Source: Nitrobacter sp051535215 (lineage in GTDB: Bacteria > Pseudomonadota > Alphaproteobacteria > Rhizobiales > Xanthobacteraceae). Taken from it: a stretch of DNA of 64,000 nucleotides. The notes under the pieces are model-generated. The model made no database searches and was not told where the DNA came from. It saw only the letters and a list, made by a program, of their open reading frames with translations. Every line of letters starts with the position of its first letter. Within the stretch, counting starts at the first letter, position 1. This document shows positions 54,808 to 62,652 of this stretch, piece after piece. A program made the position numbers and the translations under genes. The stretch is from the NCBI RefSeq assembly GCF_051535215.1, contig NZ_JBPPLY010000016.1, positions 1 through 64,000 of the forward strand, read 5' to 3'.

Positions 54808-56097
54808 ATGACTGAGATACGCGTTCCGACGCTCGGCGAATCGGTAACCGAGGCCACCATCGGCAAATGGTTCAAGAAGACCGGTGACGCCGTGGCTGTC
54901 GACGAACCGCTCGTCGAACTCGAGACCGACAAGGTGACCATCGAAGTGCCTGCGCCCTCAGCCGGCACGCTCGGCGAGATCGTCGCCAAGGACGGCGAGA
55001 CGGTCGCCGTCGGCGCGTTGCTCGGGCAGATCTCCGAAGGCGCCGCGCCGGCAAAACCCCCGGCGGCCAAGGCTTCGGCGGGCGTCGCACCTGAAAGCAC
55101 AACCGGACGTCCGGACCTCAAATCCGATACGACGAAACCGATCAACGCCGGCCCGGAAGAGCCGCGACCCAGGCCGGAAACCTCGGCGACCTCCGACGCG
55201 CCGCTCGCGCCCTCGGTCCGCAAGCTCTCCGCCGAAAGCGGTATCGATGCTTCCACGGTGCCGGGTTCGGGCAAGGACGGCCGCGTCACCAAGGACGATA
55301 TGCTGGCCGCGATCGAGAAAGCGGCGTCGGCACCGACGCCGGTCAACCAGCCGGCCGCCGCAGTTCAGCTCCGTGCCCCCTCCCCTCCCGACGACGCCGC
55401 CCGCGAGGAGCGCGTGAAGATGACTCGGCTGCGCCAGACAATCGCGCGTCGTCTCAAGGAGGTGCAGAATACCGCCGCGATGCTGACGACCTTCAACGAG
55501 GTCGACATGACCAGCGTCATGGCGCTGCGCGCGCACTACAAAGAGGTGTTCGAGAAGAAACACGGCTCCAAGCTTGGCTTCATGGGCTTTTTCACCAAGG
55601 CCTGCGTTCAGGCGCTGAAGGACATCCCCGCCGTCAACGCCGAGATCGACGGCACCGATCTGATCTACAAGAACTACTATCACATCGGCGTCGCGGTCGG
55701 CACCGACAAGGGTCTGGTCGTGCCTGTGGTGCGGGACTGCGACCGCAAGTCGATCGCCGAGATCGAGAAGAGCATCGCCGATTACGGCCGCCGCGCTCGC
55801 GACGGCCAGCTCAAGATCGAGGAGATGCAGGGCGGCACATTTACTATCACCAACGGCGGCATCTACGGCTCGCTGATGTCGACGCCGATCCTGAACGCGC
55901 CGCAGGCCGGCATCCTCGGCATGCACAAGATTCAGGAACGCCCGATGGCGATCGGCGGCAAGGTCGAAATCCGCCCGATGATGTATCTCGCGCTCTCCTA
56001 TGATCACCGCGTCATCGACGGCAAGGAAGCCGTCACCTTCCTTGTGCGCGTCAAGGAATCGCTCGAAGATCCGGCCCGGCTGGTGCTGGACTTATAG
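54808..56097 (+). CDS. sucB: 2-oxoglutarate dehydrogenase E2 (dihydrolipoyl succinyltransferase)
   Basis: The 429-residue core of the complex transfers succinyl from lipoamide to CoA. The N-terminal lipoyl domain has Lys42 in ETDKVTIEVPAP. After a Pro/Ala-rich linker comes the E1/E3-binding domain (VRKLSAESGIDASTVPGSGKDGRVTKDD), then the catalytic domain with YDHRVIDGKEA, giving H400 and D404. I chose the ATG at 54808, whose product starts directly at the lipoyl domain (MTEIRVPTLGESV); the frame continues open to 54625, but that part is not coding. Between this gene and lpdA lie a dispersed repeat and an unknown gene. Confidence 0.97.
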   Translation: MTEIRVPTLGESVTEATIGKWFKKTGDAVAVDEPLVELETDKVTIEVPAPSAGTLGEIVAKDGETVAVGALLGQISEGAAPAKPPAAKASAGVAPESTTGRPDLKSDTTKPINAGPEEPRPRPETSATSDAPLAPSVRKLSAESGIDASTVPGSGKDGRVTKDDMLAAIEKAASAPTPVNQPAAAVQLRAPSPPDDAAREERVKMTRLRQTIARRLKEVQNTAAMLTTFNEVDMTSVMALRAHYKEVFEKKHGSKLGFMGFFTKACVQALKDIPAVNAEIDGTDLIYKNYYHIGVAVGTDKGLVVPVVRDCDRKSIAEIEKSIADYGRRARDGQLKIEEMQGGTFTITNGGIYGSLMSTPILNAPQAGILGMHKIQERPMAIGGKVEIRPMMYLALSYDHRVIDGKEAVTFLVRVKESLEDPARLVLDL

Positions 56098-56107
56098 TGC
56101 AGGCTGA

Positions 56108-56208
56108 AGCCTTCCCGCTTCTGATTAAATCAGAAGCGGGATTCCATGATTTTGATTTGACGCGTTTTCTTCACGCGAACCGGTATCCACTTCGCTCGAA
56201 AACGCTCC
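56108..56208 (-). repeat. Dispersed ~100-bp intergenic repeat, copy 3 (reverse)
   Basis: The reverse complement of the family seen at 17308, 29657 and 60091: read on the minus strand it starts AGCGTTTTCGAGCGAAGTGG, then CCGGTTCGCGTGAAGAAAACGC, GTCAAATCAAAATCATGGA, and ends in the perfect palindrome CGCTTCTGATT-TA-ATCAGAAGCG-like block (56115-56139). It fills the gap between sucB and the unknown gene. Confidence 0.75.
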
Positions 56209-56221
56209 AGGAAGAAACCAC

Positions 56222-56722
56222 ATGACGCAAATCTTGCTGAAGTCCGATACCAAGACCACCGAGTTCGGTCATTTGACCTCGATTGATCTGGAGTTGAATG
56301 CGGTCATTTTAGAACTGGTTTACCTCGCCTGTTTGAGCTTCGAGCACGGGGCATCCGCCGCACATATTTATGTCTCCGAATACGGCGGCGAAGTTAGAAG
56401 CCTTGCCGGTGAAAATCCCTTCAATGCTCTGGGATCTTTCGAAAACGTCTCGAAAAAGTCAGCGGACTGGGTGTTGTCGCGAGCGCTGTTCTACCATGAC
56501 AACCAGAGGCGACGGGCGAAGGCCGATCAGGAAAACGCGAAAGCTGAAGACAAGCATCAACCCGCGATCGAGAAAAAGCTCGGCAACCTCGACAAGGCGC
56601 ACGCTTTGAGACGAAAGCTGATCACCGACGGAGCCGATCCCGACGAGGTCAACCGACTGGTCGGCGGATTGCTCTTCGACCAGCGCGCAAAATTGCTCAC
56701 CGTACCGGACCCAACGGATTGA
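56222..56722 (+). CDS. Hypothetical protein inserted between sucB and lpdA
   Basis: A 166-residue soluble protein I do not recognise. Residues 1-75 are mixed and include VYLACLSFEHGASAAHIYVSEYG; the rest is strongly charged and helical (DNQRRRAKADQENAKAEDK and following), possibly a coiled coil. There is no signal peptide or membrane segment. It has more A/T-ending codons than its neighbours. It lies in the same orientation between genes for two components of the same enzyme complex, after a dispersed repeat, and would be co-transcribed with them. It is not part of the standard 2-oxoglutarate dehydrogenase operon and may be a late insertion. Confidence 0.6.
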   Translation: MTQILLKSDTKTTEFGHLTSIDLELNAVILELVYLACLSFEHGASAAHIYVSEYGGEVRSLAGENPFNALGSFENVSKKSADWVLSRALFYHDNQRRRAKADQENAKAEDKHQPAIEKKLGNLDKAHALRRKLITDGADPDEVNRLVGGLLFDQRAKLLTVPDPTD

Positions 56723-56881
56723 GAAGCACAATTCGCGCTTCGTATCCGCCGCGGCTCGGCGGCAGCGCCGACAAAACCGCCAACGCGTCGCCTGACTGTT
56801 GTTCGACGAAGTCTCCCATGCCCCGGCGGACAATGCGGATACAAGGTGCGTCACAAGGATTGAAACGACAGGATCGAGACC

Positions 56882-58285
56882 ATGGCGACTTACGACCTCG
56901 TTATTATCGGCACCGGCCCCGGAGGTTACGTCTGCGCCATCCGCGCGGCGCAGCTCGGCATGAAGGTCGCCGTTGTCGAGAAGAATCCAACGCTCGGCGG
57001 TACCTGTCTCAATGTCGGCTGCATGCCGTCGAAGGCGCTGCTGTACGCCTCCGAAACTTTCGAGGAAGCCGGGCACTCGTTCGCGAAAATGGGCATCGGC
57101 GTCGATGCGCCGAAACTCGATTTGCCCGCGATGATGACCTTCAAGCAGCAGGGCATCGACGGCAACGTCAAGGGCGTCGAATTCCTGATGAAGAAAAACA
57201 AGATCGACGTCATCGGCGGCACCGGCAAGATCCTCGGCACCGGCAAGGTCGAGGTGACCGGCTCCGACGGCACGACCCACACCGTCGAAACCAAGAACAT
57301 CGTCATCGCCACCGGCTCCGGCGTCGCGAAGCTCAAGGGCATCGAGATCGACGAGAAACGCATCGTGTCGTCCACCGGCGCATTGTCTCTTGAGAAAGTG
57401 CCGGGAAAACTTCTGGTGATCGGCGCCGGCGTGATCGGCCTCGAACTCGGCTCGGTGTGGCGCCGCCTGGGCGCGCAGGTGACGGTGGTGGAATTCCTCG
57501 ACCGCATCCTGCCCGGCATGGACGGTGAGATCGCCAGGCAATTCCAGCGCATTCTCGAAAAGCAGGGCGTTGCGTTCAAGCTCGGCGCCAAGGTCACGGG
57601 CGTCGACTCGTCAGGCAAGACACTGGCGGCGCATGTCGAACCCGCCGCAGGCGGCGCGGCCGAGACGGTCGAAGCCGACGTCGTGCTCGTTTGCATCGGC
57701 CGCACACCCTACACCGACGGCCTTGGCCTGAAGGAAGCCGGCGTCGCGCTGGACGATCGCGGGCGCGTGGAAATCGACGCGCATTTCTCGACCAGCGTGA
57801 AAGGGATTTACGCCATCGGCGACGTCGTGAGAGGGCCAATGCTGGCGCATAAGGCCGAGGACGAAGGTGTCGCCTGCGCCGAAATTCTCGCCGGGCAGGC
57901 CGGCCATGTGAACTACGACGTCATCCCCGGCGTGGTCTATACCACGCCGGAAGTGTCCTCGGTCGGCAAGACCGAGGAAGAACTGAAACAGGCCGGCACG
58001 GCCTATACCATCGGCAAGTTTCCGTTCACGGCCAACGGCCGCTCCAAGGTCAACCAGACTACCGACGGATTTGTGAAAATTCTCGCCGATGCGAAAACCG
58101 ACCGCGTGCTCGGCGTTCACATCATCGGCCGCGAGGCCGGCGAGATGATCCACGAAGCCTGCGTATTGATGGAATTCGGCGGTTCGGCGGAAGATCTCGC
58201 CCGCACCTGCCACGCTCACCCGACGCGATCGGAAGCCATCAAGGAAGCTGCCCTCGCCGTCGGCAAACGCGCGATCCATATGTGA
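56882..58285 (+). CDS. lpdA: Dihydrolipoyl dehydrogenase (E3)
   Basis: The 467-residue FAD disulfide oxidoreductase re-oxidises the lipoyl groups of the 2-oxo acid dehydrogenase complexes and makes NADH. GTGPGGYVCAIRAAQLG binds FAD, and GGTCLNVGCMPSK has the redox pair C42/C47. IGAGVIGLELGSVWRRLG binds NAD, and the C-terminal CHAHPTRSEAIKEAAL carries the His-Glu pair that serves the partner subunit. Length is standard. It is last in the cluster and converges with the DUF4337 gene. Confidence 0.97.
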   Translation: MATYDLVIIGTGPGGYVCAIRAAQLGMKVAVVEKNPTLGGTCLNVGCMPSKALLYASETFEEAGHSFAKMGIGVDAPKLDLPAMMTFKQQGIDGNVKGVEFLMKKNKIDVIGGTGKILGTGKVEVTGSDGTTHTVETKNIVIATGSGVAKLKGIEIDEKRIVSSTGALSLEKVPGKLLVIGAGVIGLELGSVWRRLGAQVTVVEFLDRILPGMDGEIARQFQRILEKQGVAFKLGAKVTGVDSSGKTLAAHVEPAAGGAAETVEADVVLVCIGRTPYTDGLGLKEAGVALDDRGRVEIDAHFSTSVKGIYAIGDVVRGPMLAHKAEDEGVACAEILAGQAGHVNYDVIPGVVYTTPEVSSVGKTEEELKQAGTAYTIGKFPFTANGRSKVNQTTDGFVKILADAKTDRVLGVHIIGREAGEMIHEACVLMEFGGSAEDLARTCHAHPTRSEAIKEAALAVGKRAIHM

Positions 58286-58342
58286 TCCTGCTCCGGCGCA
58301 AGCCACGCAAGGTGCGCCCGAGATAACGCATAAATCTGCTCG

Positions 58343-58939
58343 TCAATGTCCCAGCAGATGCAATGCGTGCGGGACAAACATCCCGATCGCCGTGACCCCG
58401 ATCCCGGCGAGCGCCAGCAGTCCCGATATCCAGGCCAGCACTGGCATGCTGGTGATAATGGCGGCCGACGCCAGCACGATGGCGATCTGGAACGCGGCGG
58501 ACGCCAGTTCGAAGTGATGATATTTCGCCATCGCGAGATCGCGCGCGTCCTCGGCGTGTTTGGCGCGCTCTGCGAGTTGATCCTGACCCTCGCCGGTGCT
58601 CGGATCGGAACGATAATGCGCCGCGCTCTTCTGCCACTCGTCGATCTGCTTTTGCAGCGCAGCCCTGGTCGCCTCATCCGCCGCGAGCCGGAGGCTGAGC
58701 TTGGCCTGGTCGGCCTGGGTCTGGACCACGGTGCGGCGGATACTCTTGGCCTGGAAAAAGGCCCAGAGGTTGGAGGACTCCACGTTCTTGCTGATCGATT
58801 CGGTCTGGGCGCCCTTACCCAGCGTTTCAGACAACGCGAGGCAGAGCGCGATGACGGCGATCAGGAGCGCGATCTTCTTGTTTTCTCCTGACGCATGATG
58901 CGTATGCTCGGCATGCTCCATGCTTTCGTGCGCGCTCAT
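58343..58939 (-). CDS. DUF4337 family membrane protein
   Basis: A 198-residue protein with a His-rich N-terminus (HESMEHAEHTHHASG), one membrane segment near residues 24-42, a charged coiled-coil middle (about 70-140) and two further hydrophobic segments near the C-terminus (about 145-165 and 168-190). This is the layout of the DUF4337 family; function unknown. The His cluster could bind metal. It is alone on the minus strand, between lpdA and xerC. Confidence 0.82.
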   Translation of the reverse strand: MSAHESMEHAEHTHHASGENKKIALLIAVIALCLALSETLGKGAQTESISKNVESSNLWAFFQAKSIRRTVVQTQADQAKLSLRLAADEATRAALQKQIDEWQKSAAHYRSDPSTGEGQDQLAERAKHAEDARDLAMAKYHHFELASAAFQIAIVLASAAIITSMPVLAWISGLLALAGIGVTAIGMFVPHALHLLGH

Positions 58940-59055
58940 TGTCCTCTCCCGCGGCGGTTAGACAGCCCACGATTGACCGGCGGCTTTTTCCACGCAAGTG
59001 GCCAACCGATCCTTGCGGCGAATGTCCGCCGGAAATCTTGTGGAAGCAGGGGATA

Positions 59056-60024
59056 TCAGGCGCGAGGGTGCGCCGTCTTGTAGACCTCCAACAGCCGCTC
59101 GCTGTCGATGCCTGTGTAGATTTGCGTGGTCGAAAGCGATGCGTGACCTAGCAGTTCCTGGATCGCGCGCAGATCGCCGCCACGGCTCAAGAGATGCGTC
59201 GCGAATGAATGGCGCAGCGCATGCGGCGTCGCGCTGTCGGGCAGACCAAGCGCGCCACGCATCCGCGCCATGACGAGCTGGATGATGCGCGCCTTGAGCG
59301 GACCGCCCCGCGCGCCGACGAAGATCGGCCCTTCCGGAGGCAGCGAATACGGACACATCGCGACATAGTCCTGGATCAGCGCCAGCACGTTCTGCAGCAC
59401 CGGTACCATCCGCGTCTTGTTGCCCTTGCCGGTGACGACCAGAACGTCGCCCGCGCCCGGCTGCGGCACATCGCGACGCTTCAGCCCGAGCGCCTCGGAA
59501 ATGCGCAAGCCTGATCCGTACAGCAGCGCCATCACGGCGGCGTCGCGCGCCCAGATCCAGGGCTCGCGGTCCTCGCCGGCACGCTCGGACGCATCGGCAA
59601 AACGCTTCGCTGCGCTCACTTGAATCGGTTTCGGCAGACTCTTGCCGACCTTCGGGGCACGGACCGCGCCGAGCGCGCCGGCCTTGCCGAGCCCTTCCCG
59701 TTCCAGAAATCTGGCGAAAGAGCGCAGGCCCGCCAGCGCGCGCATCAACGACCGGCCGCCGACATCGTCGGCGCGGCGTGCGGCCATGAAGGCGCGGACA
59801 TCGCTTGCCTCAAGCGCGGCGAAGCACTTCAGCGTCACCAACTCACCCCAGTGCTCGCCGAGAAACGCCAGGCATTGCCTGACATCCCGCGCATAGGCCT
59901 CGCAGGTCTTGGGGGAGAGCCTTCGCTCGGTCCGCAGATGTGCAAGCCATCGCACGATTTGCCGCCCCACATCGGGGGCCGCGCAGGCAAGATCGGGTAG
60001 CGGCTCTGGAGCGGGCTTGGGCAT
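59056..60024 (-). CDS. xerC: Tyrosine recombinase XerC
   Basis: The 322-residue site-specific recombinase acts with XerD at dif to resolve chromosome dimers. The N-terminal SAM-like domain is followed by the catalytic domain with LYGSGLRISEALGL (first Arg), TGKGNKTRMVP (Lys), HALRHSFATHLL (His-x-x-Arg), ELLGHASLSTTQIYTGI (His and nucleophile Tyr). Length and motifs fit XerC, and the divergent position next to priA is conserved in related Alphaproteobacteria, which favours housekeeping XerC over a mobile-element integrase. No dif site was recognised here. Confidence 0.9.
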   Translation of the reverse strand: MPKPAPEPLPDLACAAPDVGRQIVRWLAHLRTERRLSPKTCEAYARDVRQCLAFLGEHWGELVTLKCFAALEASDVRAFMAARRADDVGGRSLMRALAGLRSFARFLEREGLGKAGALGAVRAPKVGKSLPKPIQVSAAKRFADASERAGEDREPWIWARDAAVMALLYGSGLRISEALGLKRRDVPQPGAGDVLVVTGKGNKTRMVPVLQNVLALIQDYVAMCPYSLPPEGPIFVGARGGPLKARIIQLVMARMRGALGLPDSATPHALRHSFATHLLSRGGDLRAIQELLGHASLSTTQIYTGIDSERLLEVYKTAHPRA

Positions 60025-60090
60025 GATTCGTACCCGTCACGATGATTCCGGCGATTATATCGCGTTGCTTCGTTTATCCTTCGCTAACCC

Positions 60091-60187
60091 ATGGCGTTTT
60101 CGAGCGAAACGGAACCCGGTTCGCGTCAAGAAAACGCGTCAAATCAAAATCATGGAGTCCCGCTTCCATCAGAAGCAGGGGCCTCTA
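60091..60187 (+). repeat. Dispersed ~100-bp intergenic repeat, copy 4
   Basis: ATGGCGTTTTCGAGCGAAAC, then CCCGGTTCGCGTCAAGAAAACGC, GTCAAATCAAAATCATGGAG, CCCGCTTC, ending GGGGCCTCTAAA. It lies in the divergent xerC-priA gap, 74 bases before the priA ATG, so the priA promoter must be inside or beside it. Confidence 0.75.
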
Positions 60188-60260
60188 AACCGGCGGCTGG
60201 CTTCCGGCTGCAACGCCAACTACCTTTAGCCCCGCATCCCACTCGAGCCCGATTCTTCGG

Positions 60261-62471
60261 ATGGATCATTTTTCGCGCAGCCGCCCGGCATCGACATCGA
60301 CGACTCGCGTCGTCGATGTCCTGGTTCCCGTTGCGATCGATCAGGCTTATTCCTACCGCGTTCCGCACGGCATGGAGATCGCGCCCGGCGACGTGGTCAC
60401 GGTGCCGCTCGGACCGCGCGAGGTCATCGCCGTGGTCTGGGCCGAAAACCCGTCGCCCGATCCACGCCTGCACAACCGGTTGAAGGACATTGGCGAAAAA
60501 CTCAGTGTGCCGCCGCTCAAGGCTGAACTGCGCACGCTGATCGACTGGGTCGCAAACTACACGCTGTCGTCACGCGGCATGGTGATGCGCATGAGCCTGC
60601 GGATGGGCGAGCACCTCGGACCGGAGCGGGCACGAGCCGGCGTACGACTCAGCGGCGAGCCGCCCCAGCGCATGACGCCGGCGCGACGGCGGCTGATCGC
60701 GGTGTTGTCCGATCGCCTGCTGCACGGAAAATCCGATGCCGCGAAGGAAGCGGGCGTCAGCGCCGGCGTGGTCGACGGCCTCGTCGACGAGGGCACGCTG
60801 ACGATCGAGCCGATGCCGCCTCCTCCGCCGCCACCGCCGCCCGATCCAGATTTCGCCGTTCCCGACTTTTCCCGCATCCAGCGCGCCGCCGTGGACGCCA
60901 TGCGCGCGCTCGCCGCGAACGGCACGTTCCACGTCGCGCTGCTCGACGGCGTCACCGGATCCGGCAAGACCGAGGTCTATTTCGAAGCAGTCGCCGAAAC
61001 CATCCGCCGCGGCAAGCAGGCGCTGATCCTGATGCCGGAGATCGCGCTGACCGGGCAGTTTCGCGACCGCTTCGCGGCGCGCTTCGGCGAACGCCCGCTG
61101 GAGTGGCATTCCGAACTGACGCCGCGCACGCGCGCGCGCAACTGGGCCGCGATCGCGGCGGGCGAGGCGCAGGTCGTGGTCGGCGCACGCTCGGCGCTGT
61201 TTCTTCCCTATGCCGATCTCGGGCTGATCATCGTCGACGAGGAGCACGACCAGGCCTACAAGCAGGACGAAGGCGCGCACTATCACGCCCGCGACATGGC
61301 CGTGGTGCGCGCGCATATCGCAAAAATTCCGATCGTGCTGGCGTCGGCGACGCCGTCGGTCGAGAGCGAAGTCAATGCACGCAAGGGACGCTATCAGCGC
61401 ATCGCGCTGACGTCGCGGTTCGGCGGCCAGCACATGCCACAGATCGAACTGATCGATCTGCGCCGCGAGGCCCCGCCGCGCGGCCGCTTCGTTTCTCCGC
61501 GTCTTGCGGGGGAAATTCAAAACGCCATCGAACGGCGCGAGCAGGCGCTGCTGTTTCTCAACCGACGCGGCTACGCGCCGCTGACCTTGTGCCGCGCCTG
61601 CGGTCACCGCTTCGCCTGCACGATCTGCGACGCATGGCTGGTGGATCATCGCTTCCGGCAGCGTCTCGTATGCCATCACTGCGGCTTCTCGATGCCGCGT
61701 CCACGGCAATGTCCGCATTGCGCGGCGGAGGAATCGCTTGTCGCTGTCGGCCCCGGCGTCGAACGGTTGCAGGAAGAGGCCGCCGCGCTGTTCCCCGACG
61801 CCCGCACCATGGTGCTGTCGAGTGATCTGATCACCTCGATCGAGACGATGCGCACCGAACTCAACGACATCGCGGAAGGCCGCGTCGACATCATCATCGG
61901 CACGCAACTGGTGGCGAAGGGACATCATTTTCCGCGCCTGAACCTCGTCGGCGTCGTCGACGCCGACCTCGGCCTGAGCAACGGCGATCCGCGCGCCGCG
62001 GAACGGACTTTCCAACTGCTCAACCAGGTGATCGGCCGCACCGGTCGCGAGCAAGGCCGCGGAATCGGTTATCTGCAAACCCACCAGCCCGAACACCCCG
62101 TGATGAAGGCCCTGGTCGCAAGCGACCGCGAGGCGTTTTACGCCAGCGAGATCGAGGCACGGGAGCGCGCGGGCTATCCCCCGTTCGGCCGCCTCGCCAG
62201 CCTGATCATATCCGCAGGCGACCGCCCGACCGCAGAGGGTTTCGCCCGCCAGCTCGCCGCGACCGCACCGATCGACGAATGCGTTCAGGTGCTCGGACCG
62301 GCGGAAGCGCCGCTCGCCGTCATCAAAGGCCGCTATCGCTTTCGCTTGCTGGCGAAGTCGGCGCGCGGCGTGGATCTTTCCGGCTATCTGCGCGAGTGGC
62401 TCGCCGCGGGACCGAAGACCAAGGGTAACCTCAAGCTCGAAGTGGATGTCGACCCGCAGAGCTTTCTCTAG
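60261..62471 (+). CDS. priA: Primosomal protein N' (replication restart helicase PriA)
   Basis: A 736-residue DNA helicase that reloads the replisome at stalled forks. The N-terminal 3'-DNA-binding domain (VVDVLVPVAIDQAYSYRVP) and winged-helix part are followed by a run of nine prolines near residues 187-195, then Walker A GVTGSGKTE (230-238), the DEEHD box, the zinc-binding cysteines from CRACGHRFACTICD to CHHCGFSMPRPRQCPHC (about 444-485), and helicase motifs IGTQLVAKGHHFP and VIGRTGREQGRG. Architecture and length are standard. It is divergent from xerC. Confidence 0.95.
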   Translation: MDHFSRSRPASTSTTRVVDVLVPVAIDQAYSYRVPHGMEIAPGDVVTVPLGPREVIAVVWAENPSPDPRLHNRLKDIGEKLSVPPLKAELRTLIDWVANYTLSSRGMVMRMSLRMGEHLGPERARAGVRLSGEPPQRMTPARRRLIAVLSDRLLHGKSDAAKEAGVSAGVVDGLVDEGTLTIEPMPPPPPPPPPDPDFAVPDFSRIQRAAVDAMRALAANGTFHVALLDGVTGSGKTEVYFEAVAETIRRGKQALILMPEIALTGQFRDRFAARFGERPLEWHSELTPRTRARNWAAIAAGEAQVVVGARSALFLPYADLGLIIVDEEHDQAYKQDEGAHYHARDMAVVRAHIAKIPIVLASATPSVESEVNARKGRYQRIALTSRFGGQHMPQIELIDLRREAPPRGRFVSPRLAGEIQNAIERREQALLFLNRRGYAPLTLCRACGHRFACTICDAWLVDHRFRQRLVCHHCGFSMPRPRQCPHCAAEESLVAVGPGVERLQEEAAALFPDARTMVLSSDLITSIETMRTELNDIAEGRVDIIIGTQLVAKGHHFPRLNLVGVVDADLGLSNGDPRAAERTFQLLNQVIGRTGREQGRGIGYLQTHQPEHPVMKALVASDREAFYASEIEARERAGYPPFGRLASLIISAGDRPTAEGFARQLAATAPIDECVQVLGPAEAPLAVIKGRYRFRLLAKSARGVDLSGYLREWLAAGPKTKGNLKLEVDVDPQSFL

Positions 62472-62652
62472 CTGGAAGCGCTTTTCCGTCATGCCGGGCA
62501 ACGCGTGAGCCGGCGATCCGAAAGAGATGCACAAGGAACTCTTAACAACCCTGCCGGCCATGTGCTGTAGATCACGCCCGCCTCTGTACAACGGCGCGCC
62601 GGGATTGACGGCCTCGGGGTTGGCATTCAATCTGCCGCCGCGCGAGGGCTGA

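Noticed and set aside
59056..60024. Tyrosine recombinase considered as an integrase of a mobile element
   Set aside because: Length, motifs and conserved position beside priA fit housekeeping XerC; no att repeats or cargo genes are nearby.
60570..62630. A 686-codon minus-strand frame opposite priA
   Set aside because: Its composition (Arg, Ala, Asp, His) is that of a shadow; priA on the plus strand has all helicase and zinc motifs.
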